A stretch of DNA of 64,000 nucleotides from Nothopassalora personata (GCA_033816765.1 CM066292.1:248001-312000), one strand, 5' to 3'. Positions 21,052 to 31,834 are shown, counted from the first letter of the stretch. The notes: a model not told the origin generated them from the sequence alone. Numbers and translations: made by a program.

Positions 21052-21799
21052 CTAGGTGCTCCCATCCCAGAAGGCCATCCCATCCGAAGCGGCTGCATCG
21101 AAGTCGAACAAGGCTTCTTCCTCGTCTTGCTGCTGCTGCTCGCCCCCCTCCACTGCATTCTCGGCGGCAGCAGCAGCCGTACCAGTTGCTGCTCTCTTCT
21201 TAAGTCTCTCTGTCTCCATAGCTTGCAGGGTCTCTTCACGGAACGACCGCGCATAGTCAGCCAAGACCTGTATCTGCTCCATCTTGCTCGAGTGTGATGG
21301 AATCTGTGCCGCTGGCTCGGTCAGTGTAGCTGGCGATGGCATTCTTACTGCAAAAAGGTCCTGGACAGCCTCGACGATTCGATTGATACACTTCGCATTA
21401 TCCTCCTCGATCGTCTCTCGAGAACCCTTTGTGTCTCCTTCCTTCGCCTTACTATGCTTCTCACACGAGCCCTACAGGTCTATGTTAGGCTTTACGCTCG
21501 GTCTCTCTCGGTGTCGGCAGTAAGTGGGTAGGACTTACAATCCATAGTACATCTACGACTAACGCCATGGTCTCTCGAGTAGTGACGCGGTAGTCGTTCG
21601 TCGCAAGGACGTGGCGAATCAGGCGGGAGATAGCGGAGGGTACGCATTGGGCGGAAATGGACTTGGCGAGGCAGGGCTGGAGGGTTTTGGGAGGGCTTCG
21701 ATGGCGACCGAATCTTCGTCTTGGTTGATTGAATTGCAGACAGGGACGATTTGCTGGCCGGCGAATGAAGGTCAGTCGAGACTGCTTAGGTTTCCTACT
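21052..21799 (-). CDS. Spliced gene of unknown function (5' end unresolved)
   Basis: Two exons on the minus strand, 21799-21539 and 21471-21052, joined in phase 0 by a 67-bp intron (21538-21472) with donor GTAAGT, a CTAAC branch-like site and acceptor TAG. Together they encode about 226 codons. Exon 2 begins after a pyrimidine-rich tract ending CCTTAG and includes a helical-looking stretch (SAISRLIRHVL..DYRVTTRETMALVVDVLWI). Exon 3 has a coiled-coil-like part (MEQIQVLADYARSF), an Ala run, QQQQ, and an acidic end DEEEALFDFD. An internal ATG in an ACCATGG context (21568) could start a 149-residue form. An upstream ATG at 21918 has an in-frame stop before it but no in-phase donor was found. No family recognised. 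Downstream neighbours are non-coding. Confidence 0.5.
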
Positions 21800-21928
21800 C
21801 TAAGGAGTTGAAGAAGGAGGGTAAAGCTTATGAGACCAGTTGAGGTGAGTGATGAGCTGATCGGACAGAGTATCAATGGTGGCTTTGAAAGAGAATGATG
21901 GTGTTGCTGTCGTTTCATGTGGAGATCG

Positions 21929-21956
21929 TTGCTGCTGCTGCTGCTGCTGCTGCTCT
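21929..21956. repeat. (CTG)n microsatellite
   Basis: About eight to nine CTG repeats. On the minus strand they read AGC and lie just upstream of the candidate ATG at 21918, so probably in a 5' leader rather than in protein. Confidence 0.85.
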
Positions 21957-23469
21957 AGCGAGGGTATCATTTCGCTCCGGGGTTGATGGCTTGAAAGAAA
22001 TGTAGCCTAGTACAAAGATTCTTTCTCGGAGGTCTGTTGACCAGAGAAAGGCTAGCTGAAAGATGGAACTTGAGCAGTATTGAGCAACGCCGCCGTCAGG
22101 CGTCGGTCGATCATTGCCTCGCCCTTACTGGAATCATGCAAGAGTGAGGGAGCGGCTAGACCGCCCTCTTCCTTTAGGGTCGAGGTATATGGAGAGTAGA
22201 TATCTGCGAGATGGAGGTCAAGAGGGAGCACCTTTCCTGGAGAGGTCATGCAGAGAGGGAGATGCCCGAAGCGCTCTTCCACCCTCGACATTTTGGGTAA
22301 AAATGGAGATGCTAATGCATACACACTCCCCCATACCTAGGCCGGGGGCGATGAAGATGCATCTCTTGTTTTCCCCCAGTGCTTTGAGAGAGTGCGTGCA
22401 GGGCATATGATGCCAAAAGTGGTTTTGTCTCTGACACTCCGGGCGGCTGCTACTGTTGCAGGCCATTGAGGTAATGTTACAAGAAGTGCCAGAACTTGTC
22501 GTGAAGTGAAAGATAGAGTTCAGCGTTCCCCGTTAGATTTGAACGGTCAGAATACGACCTTTGTCATGGTCGTTCGCTTATCAACCCCCGGCCGATCTAC
22601 TCTGCTCTACGCTCCTCTCTGTCTGCATCGCATCGTGTACCTCATGCGTGGCCTTCATCCCGACTGCATCGCCTAGCACTACTCTCAATTACCAGCACGT
22701 CCCATCAAACGCCTTCGCCGCGTACTGGGTCTTGACCTGAATCTCCCTCCATGGTCCTGGTCCTCCAAAACACGCCAAGCCTACCTGTTCACATCCGCAG
22801 TCTCGCTACACCGGCCTATCACTCCCTGGTGCATATCTGGAACATACACCACATTTCTTGCTCCTCTGGCCTCCCACTCGGCAGCGCAACATCCTCCGTC
22901 CTGAGTTCCTGAAAACTTGGCGGTCGGCGATGCGGATACACCAATCCCAATTGACGCCTGCCGCTATGCCTCCTGCGCAGAAGGACTGATGGAAGAGACG
23001 CTCTGGTTAGCGGGTCCATTGGCAGCAGCCAGCACGGTGAGGTGTGGAGGCCAAGTCTGGAGGAGGAGAGATCGGATATCTGCATGAGAACCATCTGACC
23101 GCCGCTGCTATGGCGCAGCTTCTCCATTGCTTGCGGTTTCGGAGTGAAGAGAGCGGGTCCTTCGTCTGGCCAGTCCTGCGCAGGACGGAGGAGCTGCAGC
23201 GCGCTCTGACATGAACGCTCATGTAGGTCTGAGGAGGAAGAGAGTGGCTTTTGCAAACCGATGCTGGGTGGTGATATGGGCGCGCACTGTGGTCCGTCGG
23301 CCGCTCTCAAGGCTAGTGGGACATGCTCTCTTTTAACAGAGTCTCTGCTGCCTCGAACGACGTCTGTTGCGCTGTGCTCATTGCTCATCTCAATTCCTAG
23401 GAAGAGCCGCCTTGGCTTACCGAAACACCTACCCCCAGCTCTCCAACCTAGTGCGGCCAACACCTTTGC
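21957..23469. other. Intergenic; one doubtful minus ORF
   Basis: No gene I can support. A 214-codon open frame on the minus strand (22819-23463) has no recognisable domain and a composition that could be chance in GC-balanced DNA. The right end must contain the promoter of the zinc-finger gene at 23470. A pyrimidine-rich stretch with CTCTC motifs lies around 22590-22700. Confidence 0.4.
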
Positions 23470-24837
23470 ATGACGATGCAGGTCGGTCTGAAGCAGTACA
23501 AAGTCACCAAGCCGAGCCAGATCAACAAGGTTACCAAGCCGACCCGGATCAAGAAGAAGGAAAAGAGGACCTTCTCATGTCCTGATTGCGGTGTTGTGAC
23601 TACTCGGCCGGATAATCTGCAGCGTCATCGCGAGAAATCTTGCCGCAAGAAGAATGCCGTGTGGGTTACCAGAAACGATGAAGATGCTGTTGATGATGGC
23701 ATAGCCAGGCTTAGTGGCGAAGATGGTGGCGGCACTTCTCTGCCTTCTGGTCGCTCTCTCGACGGGTATCAGTATCCCAGTGATCTCGGTAACAGCTTCG
23801 TGGGTGCTGCCAAAGGATCTGCGTCGAGTGGCAATGGATCTGGTCTGAGTATGGACCTTCCTCTGCTGACCAACACTATCACGCAGCACCCAACCAACAT
23901 CAAGCTTCCGAGCAATGCCATGCCCAGCAACCACTCGTTCTCCCTGGACACGTTCGTCTTTCAAGGCCTCGTCCACACACTGGACAATTGCTGGTGTGGC
24001 TGGTCGGTTCCTGCATTCCCAGCTGGAGAACTTGGGATGGAAGGCTTTGTAAGTTCAACGCTTGATGCTTGGCTTGGATCTGGGCTTGGGCAGGAGGTCG
24101 CCGGTCTCTCTTCCGGATCCGCTGCTTGGGTAGGCCAGGCTATTTCTCCTTATGATGCTGGGCCTGGATACGGGTACAAGGGTGTTGAATACGGCTATCA
24201 AGCTGCTGGGACTGGGCTTGGGCTTGCGGCCGCCGATATTCTTGACGATCATGCTGGTCCATCCAACTCTGCACGTATGTATACATACGATGTCGCTGGT
24301 GAGCCCGCCATGCCCATCTCTGTTACAGATCACGCGGATGCGGAAGGCACAAACCACTTTGACGACAACCTTGGCTTTATCTCCGAACCTGCTGCCGCTG
24401 CCTCTTTCGATACCGGTGATAATGTCAATGTCACCGGCACGGAGTTCCCCGGCGCCGTAGCTGATACCGTTCATCCTTTGGAGATGGAGATGGGCTTTGG
24501 TCCTTCAGGTCCAGACGCAGACGTGATGGACGGCTCTTTCGATCCTCTCGGCGCAGAATTCGATGTGGATGCGTGGCTGCAGAGTCTCCAAGATGCCGTT
24601 GGGGGAGACGTTCGAGATCCTTTGCCAAGTCTGGACGCGGACATGGACCGCTTGGTCGCCCCTGATGGGGCAGAGTTCGATGTGGATGCGTGGATGAAGA
24701 GTCTCGACAATGCCGTTGAGGGAGAGAATGGACTTGCTGTCCCAAATCCTAACGCGGACATGACGGACCGCTTCTCCGCCCTTGATGGGGCAGAGTTCGA
24801 TGTGGATGCGTGGATGAAGAGTCTCGACGATGCTTGA
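23470..24837 (+). CDS. C2HC zinc-finger protein with C-terminal tandem repeats
   Basis: Uninterrupted 455-codon ORF, the longest in the window. N-terminus is Lys/Thr-rich with VTKP twice (residues 12-15 and 21-24) and a basic run KKKEKR. Residues 37-58 form a single finger, C-x2-C-x12-H-x4-C (FSCPDC...LQRHREKSC), a C2HC variant of the classical C2H2 finger, probably binding DNA. The middle is Gly/Ala/Ser-rich and acidic. The C-terminus has three copies of a 39-40 residue repeat with core GAEFDVDAW at residues 361, 400 and 440, the last ending the protein. The acidic-aromatic core could act in activation or protein binding (inference). The ATG at 23476 is an alternative start two codons in. 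No intron is needed. Likely a nuclear regulator; target unknown. Confidence 0.8.
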   Translation: MTMQVGLKQYKVTKPSQINKVTKPTRIKKKEKRTFSCPDCGVVTTRPDNLQRHREKSCRKKNAVWVTRNDEDAVDDGIARLSGEDGGGTSLPSGRSLDGYQYPSDLGNSFVGAAKGSASSGNGSGLSMDLPLLTNTITQHPTNIKLPSNAMPSNHSFSLDTFVFQGLVHTLDNCWCGWSVPAFPAGELGMEGFVSSTLDAWLGSGLGQEVAGLSSGSAAWVGQAISPYDAGPGYGYKGVEYGYQAAGTGLGLAAADILDDHAGPSNSARMYTYDVAGEPAMPISVTDHADAEGTNHFDDNLGFISEPAAAASFDTGDNVNVTGTEFPGAVADTVHPLEMEMGFGPSGPDADVMDGSFDPLGAEFDVDAWLQSLQDAVGGDVRDPLPSLDADMDRLVAPDGAEFDVDAWMKSLDNAVEGENGLAVPNPNADMTDRFSALDGAEFDVDAWMKSLDDA

Positions 24838-25197
24838 TAAGCAACATTAATGCTATGATCATAACGCACAGAAGGGCGAGCAGTGGTGAAGTGACGGCCT
24901 CATGGTAGTAGTGCATCGATAATGAGTACAAACAGATGCGCGAAGGGGGGCAACGATGGTGATGCGGTGGCCTTCCGAGGGTAATGCGGCAATGATAACG
25001 ACTATGTAACATAGCGGGAGACGCCGGATGGCAACAATTCACACTCAGAGCTCGAAACCCGTCCATTTACGTGCCATTCCTCTCTGTTGCCTTTGCTTGT
25101 CGTTCGTCAAGTTTTAGCGGCGTCGTGGATATGCTTGGCATAGAGTGACAGATGGTGGGGTTCGTTCGTGCGCATTGTGTGTGCACCTTTACCTTAC
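24838..25197. other. Intergenic, no feature seen
   Basis: 3' flank of the zinc-finger gene. Ordinary composition; no further gene or repeat recognised. Confidence 0.5.
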
Positions 25198-25700
25198 CAA
25201 AATTCAGCCGACACGATGTTTCTCGTAGAGTGAACGACTAAGTTATACACACAGATAGTAATAATGCATCGTAGTAGTAAGCATGTGACTGCAAGTAGTC
25301 GGTAGAGGTGTTGCTACATTTTCAGCCGATATACTGTGTTCGTCGCTGAATTTTTAGCCGACGCATACTATATTCGTCGCTGAGTAGTTCGCCGACACAC
25401 TATGTTCCTCGAGAAATATTCATGAACGCCGGTACGATATTTCTCGTGGAGCGACTTACTGGATTATGTGTATTAATAATAGTAACAAGGCATAAAAGTA
25501 GTAGGGATACAACACTACCAAGCACAGGTAGATTGCAATAGTGTAATATGTTTCCGCGTATACGTGTTGCTAAATTTTCACCCGATAGTTCTATACTGTG
25601 CTCGTCGCTGAATTTTCAGCCGAGAGTATGTTCCTCGCTGAAAATTTTAGCCGTTACGATCATTCTCGTAGAGCGATCCACTGGATCATCCATACATACA
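25198..25700. repeat. Degenerate repeats with palindromic core CTGAATTTTCAG
   Basis: About seven copies of a segment like CGTCGCTGAATTTTCAGCCGA, whose CTGAA/TTCAG halves are inverted repeats. They alternate with TTTCTCGTAGAGCGA..ACTGGAT segments, giving two to three larger imperfect tandem units (about 25198-25330, 25320-25510, 25545-25700). Composition is more AT-rich than neighbouring genes. Non-coding as far as can be seen. Confidence 0.65.
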
Positions 25701-26160
25701 TATGTGACGACATATAAACATACAGAGAGATGATACGGAAGGCGTATTGATTCGGATCGATAAGTATTCGTTCATACCTTCACCACTCACCGCATCACGA
25801 AGGTAGGCGTAGGCAAGCTGCCTGACGCGCTCTTGGCACGAAGCTACTCCGGATCAAGCACAAGCCAAGGCGCTCTGCTAAAACGCCGACACAGCAGGAT
25901 GGACAAGCTCCTCGTCCAGAACAACTGACGGCATAGCGACAATCCGTCCAAGGGACCGACTCCGACTGTGACAGCGACTGTAGAGAAGAGTGGCACTGGA
26001 AGACATGCAACGATGGCAGCGCACGCGACGCGGCTGCAGCGGCAAGATATGCAGGCGGGAGGCAATGTCCTCCTCTCATTAACAGAGGCCACGTTCGCTT
26101 TCCCTCCTCCTGCACTCCTCTTGGTCGCTCGCACCGGTCGGGTTGGTTGATACCCAGGAG

Positions 26161-26168
26161 TATAAATA
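26161..26168 (+). promoter_or_regulatory. TATA box of the gene at 26305
   Basis: TATAAATA 137 bp before the ATG at 26305. Its presence argues that the in-frame upstream ATG at 26143, which would place the TATA box inside the protein, is not the start. Confidence 0.6.
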
Positions 26169-26304
26169 CGAGCTGGACCACGGCCATCGATCCCGATACT
26201 GTACGACACTGCGACATGACACGTACGGAGGAGAGGCCGATTTGAAGCAGCCGAAGCCCAACCAACAAACGACACCCTACGACACGCCGACACAGTCCAG
26301 CAGC

Positions 26305-27314
26305 ATGGCTAATGTTGAGAGTAAGGAGTGGGTTGATGGTGATGGCGCCGTGCACCACTGGCGGCGGGAGCAATGGAGGGAGCTGCCGCGCGAGGAACAT
26401 CTAGCGAGAGAATGGGGCACTGTCTACGGCGAGCGGACTACACACGATATCAAGCAGCATGTAATGGGTACAGGGCAGCAGCAAGTCAAGGAACAACTCG
26501 TGGCTGTCCAGCAGACGCCGCGCGCCATGAAAGTGCGTTGGACAACAACATTAAAGGTAAGTGATCATAGTCTGTGAGGCATCGCATCTGGAGTACATCA
26601 AGATCAACCCTGGAACTAACCCACACACCTCAGCAAGTCGTCTTTGGACCTCCCGGCAGCGACGCGGCCGGCCCAGACGGCAAGGTCACCGTCTACGAGA
26701 CATGGGCCAACGAACATGAGTTTGGTGATGATCGCAGCTGGACACCCCATCTTCAGCCCGCTCCCACCTGGGATTCGCCCGCAACTCCGCCTCCGACGCG
26801 GCATGCCCTGCCTGCCATCGCACCCGCTTCATACCATCCACCTCCACCTCCACCTCCACCTCCACCTCCACAGAACCCACCGCCACACAGTCCAAACCCA
26901 GCCTCACGCCTACCACGGCCACGAGATCATGCCACTCGCCATCACGCTCACCAACACCGCCACTCCAAGGCCTCGTCTATCCTGGAGCGTGTGGATGCGT
27001 TGTCCGGAGACGCGGACGAATCGGATGCTGATAACACCTACGATGACATCTCCGTGATCGACGTGGATGCCGAGGATGAAGAAGCGATGGAGATGGAGTT
27101 GGAGCGTCAGCTCCGGGAGTTGAGACAGCAGATGAGCCAGCGCAGCTCTCACACACCAGCAGGCAGGGCTGGCCGCGGTGGCAGTAGCGTTCGCGCTGGT
27201 CCCAATGCTCGAACTGGTGCTGGCGCTCGCACTGGCGCTGCTACTCCCAAGGGAGGTAGCAGTGCTCGACGACGAAGTACCGGACGTGGCGGCGGTGGAG
27301 GAAATGGATCGTGA
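26305..27314 (+). CDS. Two-exon low-complexity protein (poly-Pro, acidic, Arg/Gly-rich)
   Basis: Exon 1 is 26305-26556 (84 codons) and exon 2 is 26634-27314. The 77-bp intron (26557-26633) has donor GTAAGT, branch CTAAC and acceptor CAG, and joins in phase 0, giving 310 residues. Residues 1-84 are charged and Trp-containing (KEWVDGDGAVHHW, REWGTVYGERTTHD), the part most likely to be folded. A proline run of about eleven from CCACCT repeats follows near residue 155, then a His/Arg-rich stretch. Residues about 200-235 are strongly acidic, about 235-252 are coiled-coil-like (MELERQLRELRQQM), and the C-terminus is Gly/Ala/Arg/Ser-rich (GRAGRGGSSVRAG), resembling RGG-type RNA-binding tails. No family recognised. 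A conserved hypothetical fungal protein is likely. Confidence 0.75.
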
Positions 27315-29028
27315 TGACAGGACAGGCACCCGGGAAGGGCAGGATCCGCGAATTAGAATGAACAAGAACTGCTTCATGGACGGCCGCTTATTGCAATGTG
27401 GAGGTGGAGAGATGTGATGGGAAGTGGTGGCATGCAGCCTTCGAGACAGCTAGAGCTTCATTGTTCTTAGATGGTCATGTGCCTACGACGATAACGACAG
27501 CGAGGCGGCTGCACATCCTCATCTTCCCTTCCCCAGTGTACAGAATCGCTGAAGGAGGCTTTGTGCTAAGCAGTCTATAGATTGACTGGCTGGCTGGCTT
27601 GTCACAAGAAGGGGACACTGAGTCAGTAGACTGCCTGAGCTTTTCGCTAGGCTTCACCTTGTTTGACGATCCCGACACAGAGCAAAACCTTATCACAATC
27701 GACCGAGTGTACAAGCTTGCAGTAGCGCTACCCTCTGGCCAACTGGTAAGATAAGGATATACCGGCGGAGTTCGTTCACATCAGCCAATTCCACCGTTCT
27801 TCGAAACCTCTTCCATGTTTGATGATGCCGAAGCTCGCTACTCTTACACTCTTTGCATACGCTCTCGGGTGCTTGTAGTCTTCCTACCATCGACCGTCGA
27901 CCTTACTGTCTACACTTGCGGCGATTGTGCAGATACGGAGAGATGTAGGTTCTGGAAAGGTATGTATAGCGGCTGTGGTTGATACTCCCTCCTGTGAGAT
28001 TGAATCGGGGCTGGATTGGGCCTGGCTTATACTGCTCTTACCTTTTAGGCCCCTTGTGGAGCTGGGAGGTGTGTGGTCTCCGACGGAAATGTATCAACGA
28101 CGCGCTACGCCGAAAGCACCGCGCCGCCAAGAGGGTATATGTGCGATCCCTGGGTTTATAAAGTCATGCCACACTCGTATGCGACCCATTGGCACCGGTG
28201 ACTATGTTAGGATCATGCACTTTTGGGCGAGTCTCAACTCTGAGTAACACTATACGTGATTGTCATCGCCGATTCTGTCGTCACTTAGGCCTTTCATCGT
28301 GGAATTGCCCAGCAAGCCTTTACAATAGCCAACAAAGGAGACGACCCAGATCACCAGGTGAGGCACTGTTATTCCAGCATGATTATGAGAGTCATACATT
28401 TTGGCGAAATGATCCACTCGCTCTAGAAAGTCAAGCTTGAGAGCCCAGGCGCAAACGTACCAATACTAGGCTGGGTCGAGCCTCGTAGACAATCTGTGCC
28501 AGGCGGATCATGGCATCTGCGAAGGATAGTCAGGAGGCGGAGCTTGTTTATGCTGAGTACAGAACGAAGTATCTAAAGTTGGACATGATGGGTGTATACT
28601 GATTCGATTGGATGAACCAATTGATCAATGCCTGCACTACTGCTTGTAGCAACAGTGATATGATAACTCCTACGATCCTATCGACCTTACGATGCGTTCC
28701 ATTCACGACCTTGCGATCGTTATACAAAGCGTGCCGCTCCATTCTCCCCAGCTGAATAACCACATTCTCACCCTGCTGGCCTCACGGCGAAAGTCTGGTC
28801 TCTCAACCTTGAGAATCAGTCGGTTGGTTGTCCCTAATGTTTCATCATATCTTTCTTCCTACGTACTTGCAGTAACGGGCATCCTGCAGAGCACCTAGGT
28901 ACTGACAGCGACAACCCAGCGACACCGGTCGGGTTGTACATGTGACATCGAGGCACTCCATGGAGCGATATTTGTAGAGGCAGAAACAAGCCAGACACCT
29001 GCAGGACTTGACACTTCTACTGGCCTTC
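27315..29028. other. Intergenic, no supported gene
   Basis: Only short ORFs below about 110 codons on both strands, with no good splice combinations seen. Composition is ordinary and not RIPed. Confidence 0.45.
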
Positions 29029-30045
29029 CTACATATCTGACTCGCAGCCTACTTCAGAAACCCGACCACCGCCGCCTGCTACATGAGTCACTCTAGACTT
29101 GGCCTGGATCCTGCGCCTCTTGTTCAGTGCTAGCTCGGTCTTCTGCTGAATCTTCCTCCGGATAGCAGCCAATTTGCGTTGATCCTTATTTTGAGTGAAG
29201 GACGGAACCATTGATGGGCGTCTCAATGTTGCAATAGGTACTACTGCCTTATCTTCTTGTTGTTGGTACACGTAGTGGTCGTCGTGGTAGTCACCCACAT
29301 TACTGATCCCTACAGCAGAATCGCGTTCCTGGTCTCCCTCGGTTGGATTGTATGTATTCTCATAATCGTCTGGGACGTGCCTCGAAACAAGACCAGCTTC
29401 AACTTCATCATCGCCGAAGTCTTCGTGGTCGCTAGCATTGGGTGTAACGAAGAGTCCGGAAGAGCCACCGTCGCTAGTGTCATCATCACTGCAGTTGCCT
29501 AGCATGTCAATCTCCGAAATGTTCGCAAACTCGTCCTCTGCGTCCTCGGCGGCTGGAATCCTCTTTGTCGCCGCCTGCTGCTTCCTTGACTTCTGGTTAC
29601 CCACATCACAGCCTCTTTGCCTGCTCCCAAGCTGCCGCTGCTCCACCTCTGCTGCTTCCCCGCCCCGTCTCGCCTTTGCCTTGCCCTTCGAAGGTCTCTT
29701 ACCGCCGCCAGAGAAACCAGCCAGTTCCGCCCCTTCAATCATCTCCAGAATCTCACAAACTTCTCCAGCCAACCCTCTCTTTACCCTGCCAGCATCTGCT
29801 CCCTTCCGGCCCTTCCTACACAATTCGTCCAGTCGCTTCGCTCCGAATGTGAAATTCCTTAGTCCTCCTCCTCCGCTGCCATCTCCAGTGAAGAGATCGT
29901 TGAGCTCAGGTGGCAGTGAAAGCTTTACGTGATAGGAGCGAATCACCGTGGTGTTGAAGGTAGCGGCGGGGAGGCGGAGGCGTTGGAGGAGATTGTTTAG
30001 GCGATTGAGGGAGTCTTGGGCCGGGTGGATGAGAGGTGGGGCCAT
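29029..30045 (-). CDS. Hypothetical acidic/basic protein, 338 residues
   Basis: Minus-strand ORF ending at 29029. An ATG at 30231 would give 400 residues, but the first 62 look like translated leader, and ATG at 30045 lies in a good context (CAGAAATGG), so MAPPLIHPAQ is preferred. Residues 1-50 are Leu-rich and probably helical; 53-61 hold a Gly run. A basic segment (KRPSKGKAKARRGG, about 116-129) looks like a nuclear localisation signal. Residues 165-260 are Asp/Glu-rich and disordered-looking, and 288-316 are strongly basic (KLAAIRRKIQQKTELALNKR). Alternating acidic and basic tracts suggest a nuclear protein. No catalytic domain or known family is recognised. No intron is required. Confidence 0.65.
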   Translation of the reverse strand: MAPPLIHPAQDSLNRLNNLLQRLRLPAATFNTTVIRSYHVKLSLPPELNDLFTGDGSGGGGLRNFTFGAKRLDELCRKGRKGADAGRVKRGLAGEVCEILEMIEGAELAGFSGGGKRPSKGKAKARRGGEAAEVEQRQLGSRQRGCDVGNQKSRKQQAATKRIPAAEDAEDEFANISEIDMLGNCSDDDTSDGGSSGLFVTPNASDHEDFGDDEVEAGLVSRHVPDDYENTYNPTEGDQERDSAVGISNVGDYHDDHYVYQQQEDKAVVPIATLRRPSMVPSFTQNKDQRKLAAIRRKIQQKTELALNKRRRIQAKSRVTHVAGGGGRVSEVGCESDM

Positions 30046-31190
30046 TTCTGTCCTCGCGATAGATAGAGGATTACGTGTGCGTTCCTTGTCTCGTGGCGCC
30101 GAGTGCGTGAATATGTACGTGGTTAGAGAACCAAAGATTGTTCGTTCGTAAGACGATAGATAATAGAAAAGAATCTGGTCAGGTGTTAGTAGAATATTAG
30201 GTCTCCTAATCACAAGCATAGGCAATAACACACCTTGAGTCTGTGAAACGTGAGACCTCTTTCTTTCGACGCTGTGTCTGAATGCCGGCCGAAGTTCCTC
30301 TTTGTTAAGGCCCTAACGACGGCGTTGTACTCTTGGAGGTATCTTTAACAGCTCGTCCGCGAAGAGGTGCTGGGGATACCGTAGCGTTGGGGAGCGGAAA
30401 GGAAATGACAACTCTTAACATAAGTTAAGCATCTGAGCTCGGGGCCCTTGGTCCTACTTATCTTTCCCTATCATTCTACATAGGTATGACTTCCTCTCCC
30501 TCTCCCTCCCACGTACGTTGAAGGCCCCTAGGCGGATCCTTATTCCCTCCCAATGTGCTGTGTCGGCTCTCATGTACAAGTAAAGAGTCATGTCTCCTCC
30601 CACTTGCATTTTGCTTCGTCCGCTATGCATTGCATTCCTCTAGCCAGATCTGCCGGAGGTTTAAATCATCCTATCGCATCGCATTCCACAATCGAAGTTG
30701 TCCTCCCTCGTGCGTTTCTGCCGGCTTCCTTCCTCCCTGCCGTCCTCCTCTCTCCCTGCCGTCTTCCTCCCCCCTCCCCCTAACGTCTCTTATCTGTGTC
30801 TTTGCTCTGCTTGCCTCTTCCTTTCCTTTCTCTTCCTTTCCTTCTGCGATTTGTGCCCCCTTCCTTTATTCCCCTGACAAGACAGACATCACAACCCCAA
30901 CCTCCAAAGCCCCCAATCCCGGTCTTTGAGCTCGTCCAACTCGCCTCCTCGATGTCTCTCGCGCTTCGGCAATCTGTTGCCTCTATCTGTACTGCAGCAG
31001 TATAGAGGGTGGTGTGTCAGCATACCTTACAGATTAGAGGGATATCGAGGGAGGTGTAATTGTACTGGGATACAAGGATACTGGATGTGGGGTTTGCGCG
31101 GGTGTGGGGTGGTCGGGTGGTGCTCTGCTTGGCTGGCTGGTAGATTGGCTGGGGAGTGGAATTTTTTCATTGGGTGGTTGCGTTGCTTTT
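30046..31190. other. Intergenic with pyrimidine-rich tract
   Basis: Contains the promoter of the minus-strand gene at 30045 and a long C/T-rich strand bias (about 30680-30870, CTTCCTCC/CTCTCCC repeats) typical of fungal promoters. The tract reads toward the right, but no gene there is supported: plus frames at 30555-30929 and 30926-31441 look like chance openings. Confidence 0.45.
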
Positions 31191-31400
31191 GGGAAGGATG
31201 CTGTGCTTTTTTTGTCCTGCTATTCGATCTGGGTTGTCTGCTTCTCGTACATTGCCCTAGGTTGGGTTGGCTCTTTGCTTTTCTGCGCTTGGGTTTGGGA
31301 AGGATGCTTGCTTTTTTGTCCTGCTATTCGATCTGGGTTGTCTGCTTCGCGTACATTACCCTAGGTTGGGTTGGCTTCTTTTGGGTTTGGGCTGCTTTGC
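31185..31400 (+). repeat. Tandem duplication, 106-bp unit
   Basis: The sequence from GGGAAGGATG through CCTAGGTTGGGTTGGCT occurs at about 31191-31276 and again at about 31297-31378, offset 106 bp, with a few mismatches; a partial third copy may follow. It creates the apparent Trp/Phe/Leu-rich 171-codon frame here, which I do not regard as a gene. Confidence 0.75.
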
Positions 31401-31559
31401 TTGCTGTACATTATTGGGTCTGGGATTTGAATGTTCAGTGATCTTTTGATGGTCGTGCTCTGTACTGAATTGGTGCTTTTTGATTCTTACCATGGTTGCG
31501 TGAATCGCTACGAGAGCTATCGATAGTGTTGTACTGTCGCTACCTACCTATGTATAGTA

Positions 31560-31834
31560 GCGACGTGTTCTCTACTTTTATAAATCTTTAATCTCTTTAT
31601 ACAATTATAACCTATGTAAGCATTAACATATGTTGCGCTATAGTTAGTGAATTAATACTTAAAAAATAAAGAATAAAGTACTAATAGAATAGTTCTTATA
31701 ATTCTAGAAACCTTATAGGTACTAGCTGGTATACAATAGTAGGTTAATTGAAGCTTAGTTTAGACGTATAAAATAGGTGTTTAAATAGTAGATAATTTAT
31801 TATATTATCTATCTAGAATTAAATGTACTCTAAA
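31560..31834 (+). mobile_element. Left flank of copia 2 or older AT-rich DNA
   Basis: AT-rich sequence ending at the TTAAA duplicated on insertion of copia 1; it is continuous with 50744 onward. No coding remnant is recognisable. It marks the right edge of the gene island (about 31500-31560). Confidence 0.5.

Noticed and set aside
22819..23463. 214-codon minus ORF as a gene
   Set aside because: No domain, no supporting splice or promoter signals, and it lies in the promoter region of the plus-strand zinc-finger gene.
26143..26304. Upstream in-frame ATG at 26143 as the start of the two-exon gene
   Set aside because: It would translate the TATA box; the ATG at 26305 lies at a normal distance downstream.
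25795..26400. 201-codon minus ORF
   Set aside because: Overlaps the promoter, TATA box and first exon of the plus-strand gene at 26305; composition looks like a shadow frame.
30926..31441. 171-codon Trp/Phe/Leu-rich ORF as a membrane protein
   Set aside because: Produced by a G/T-rich tandem duplication; no start context, promoter or family supports it.
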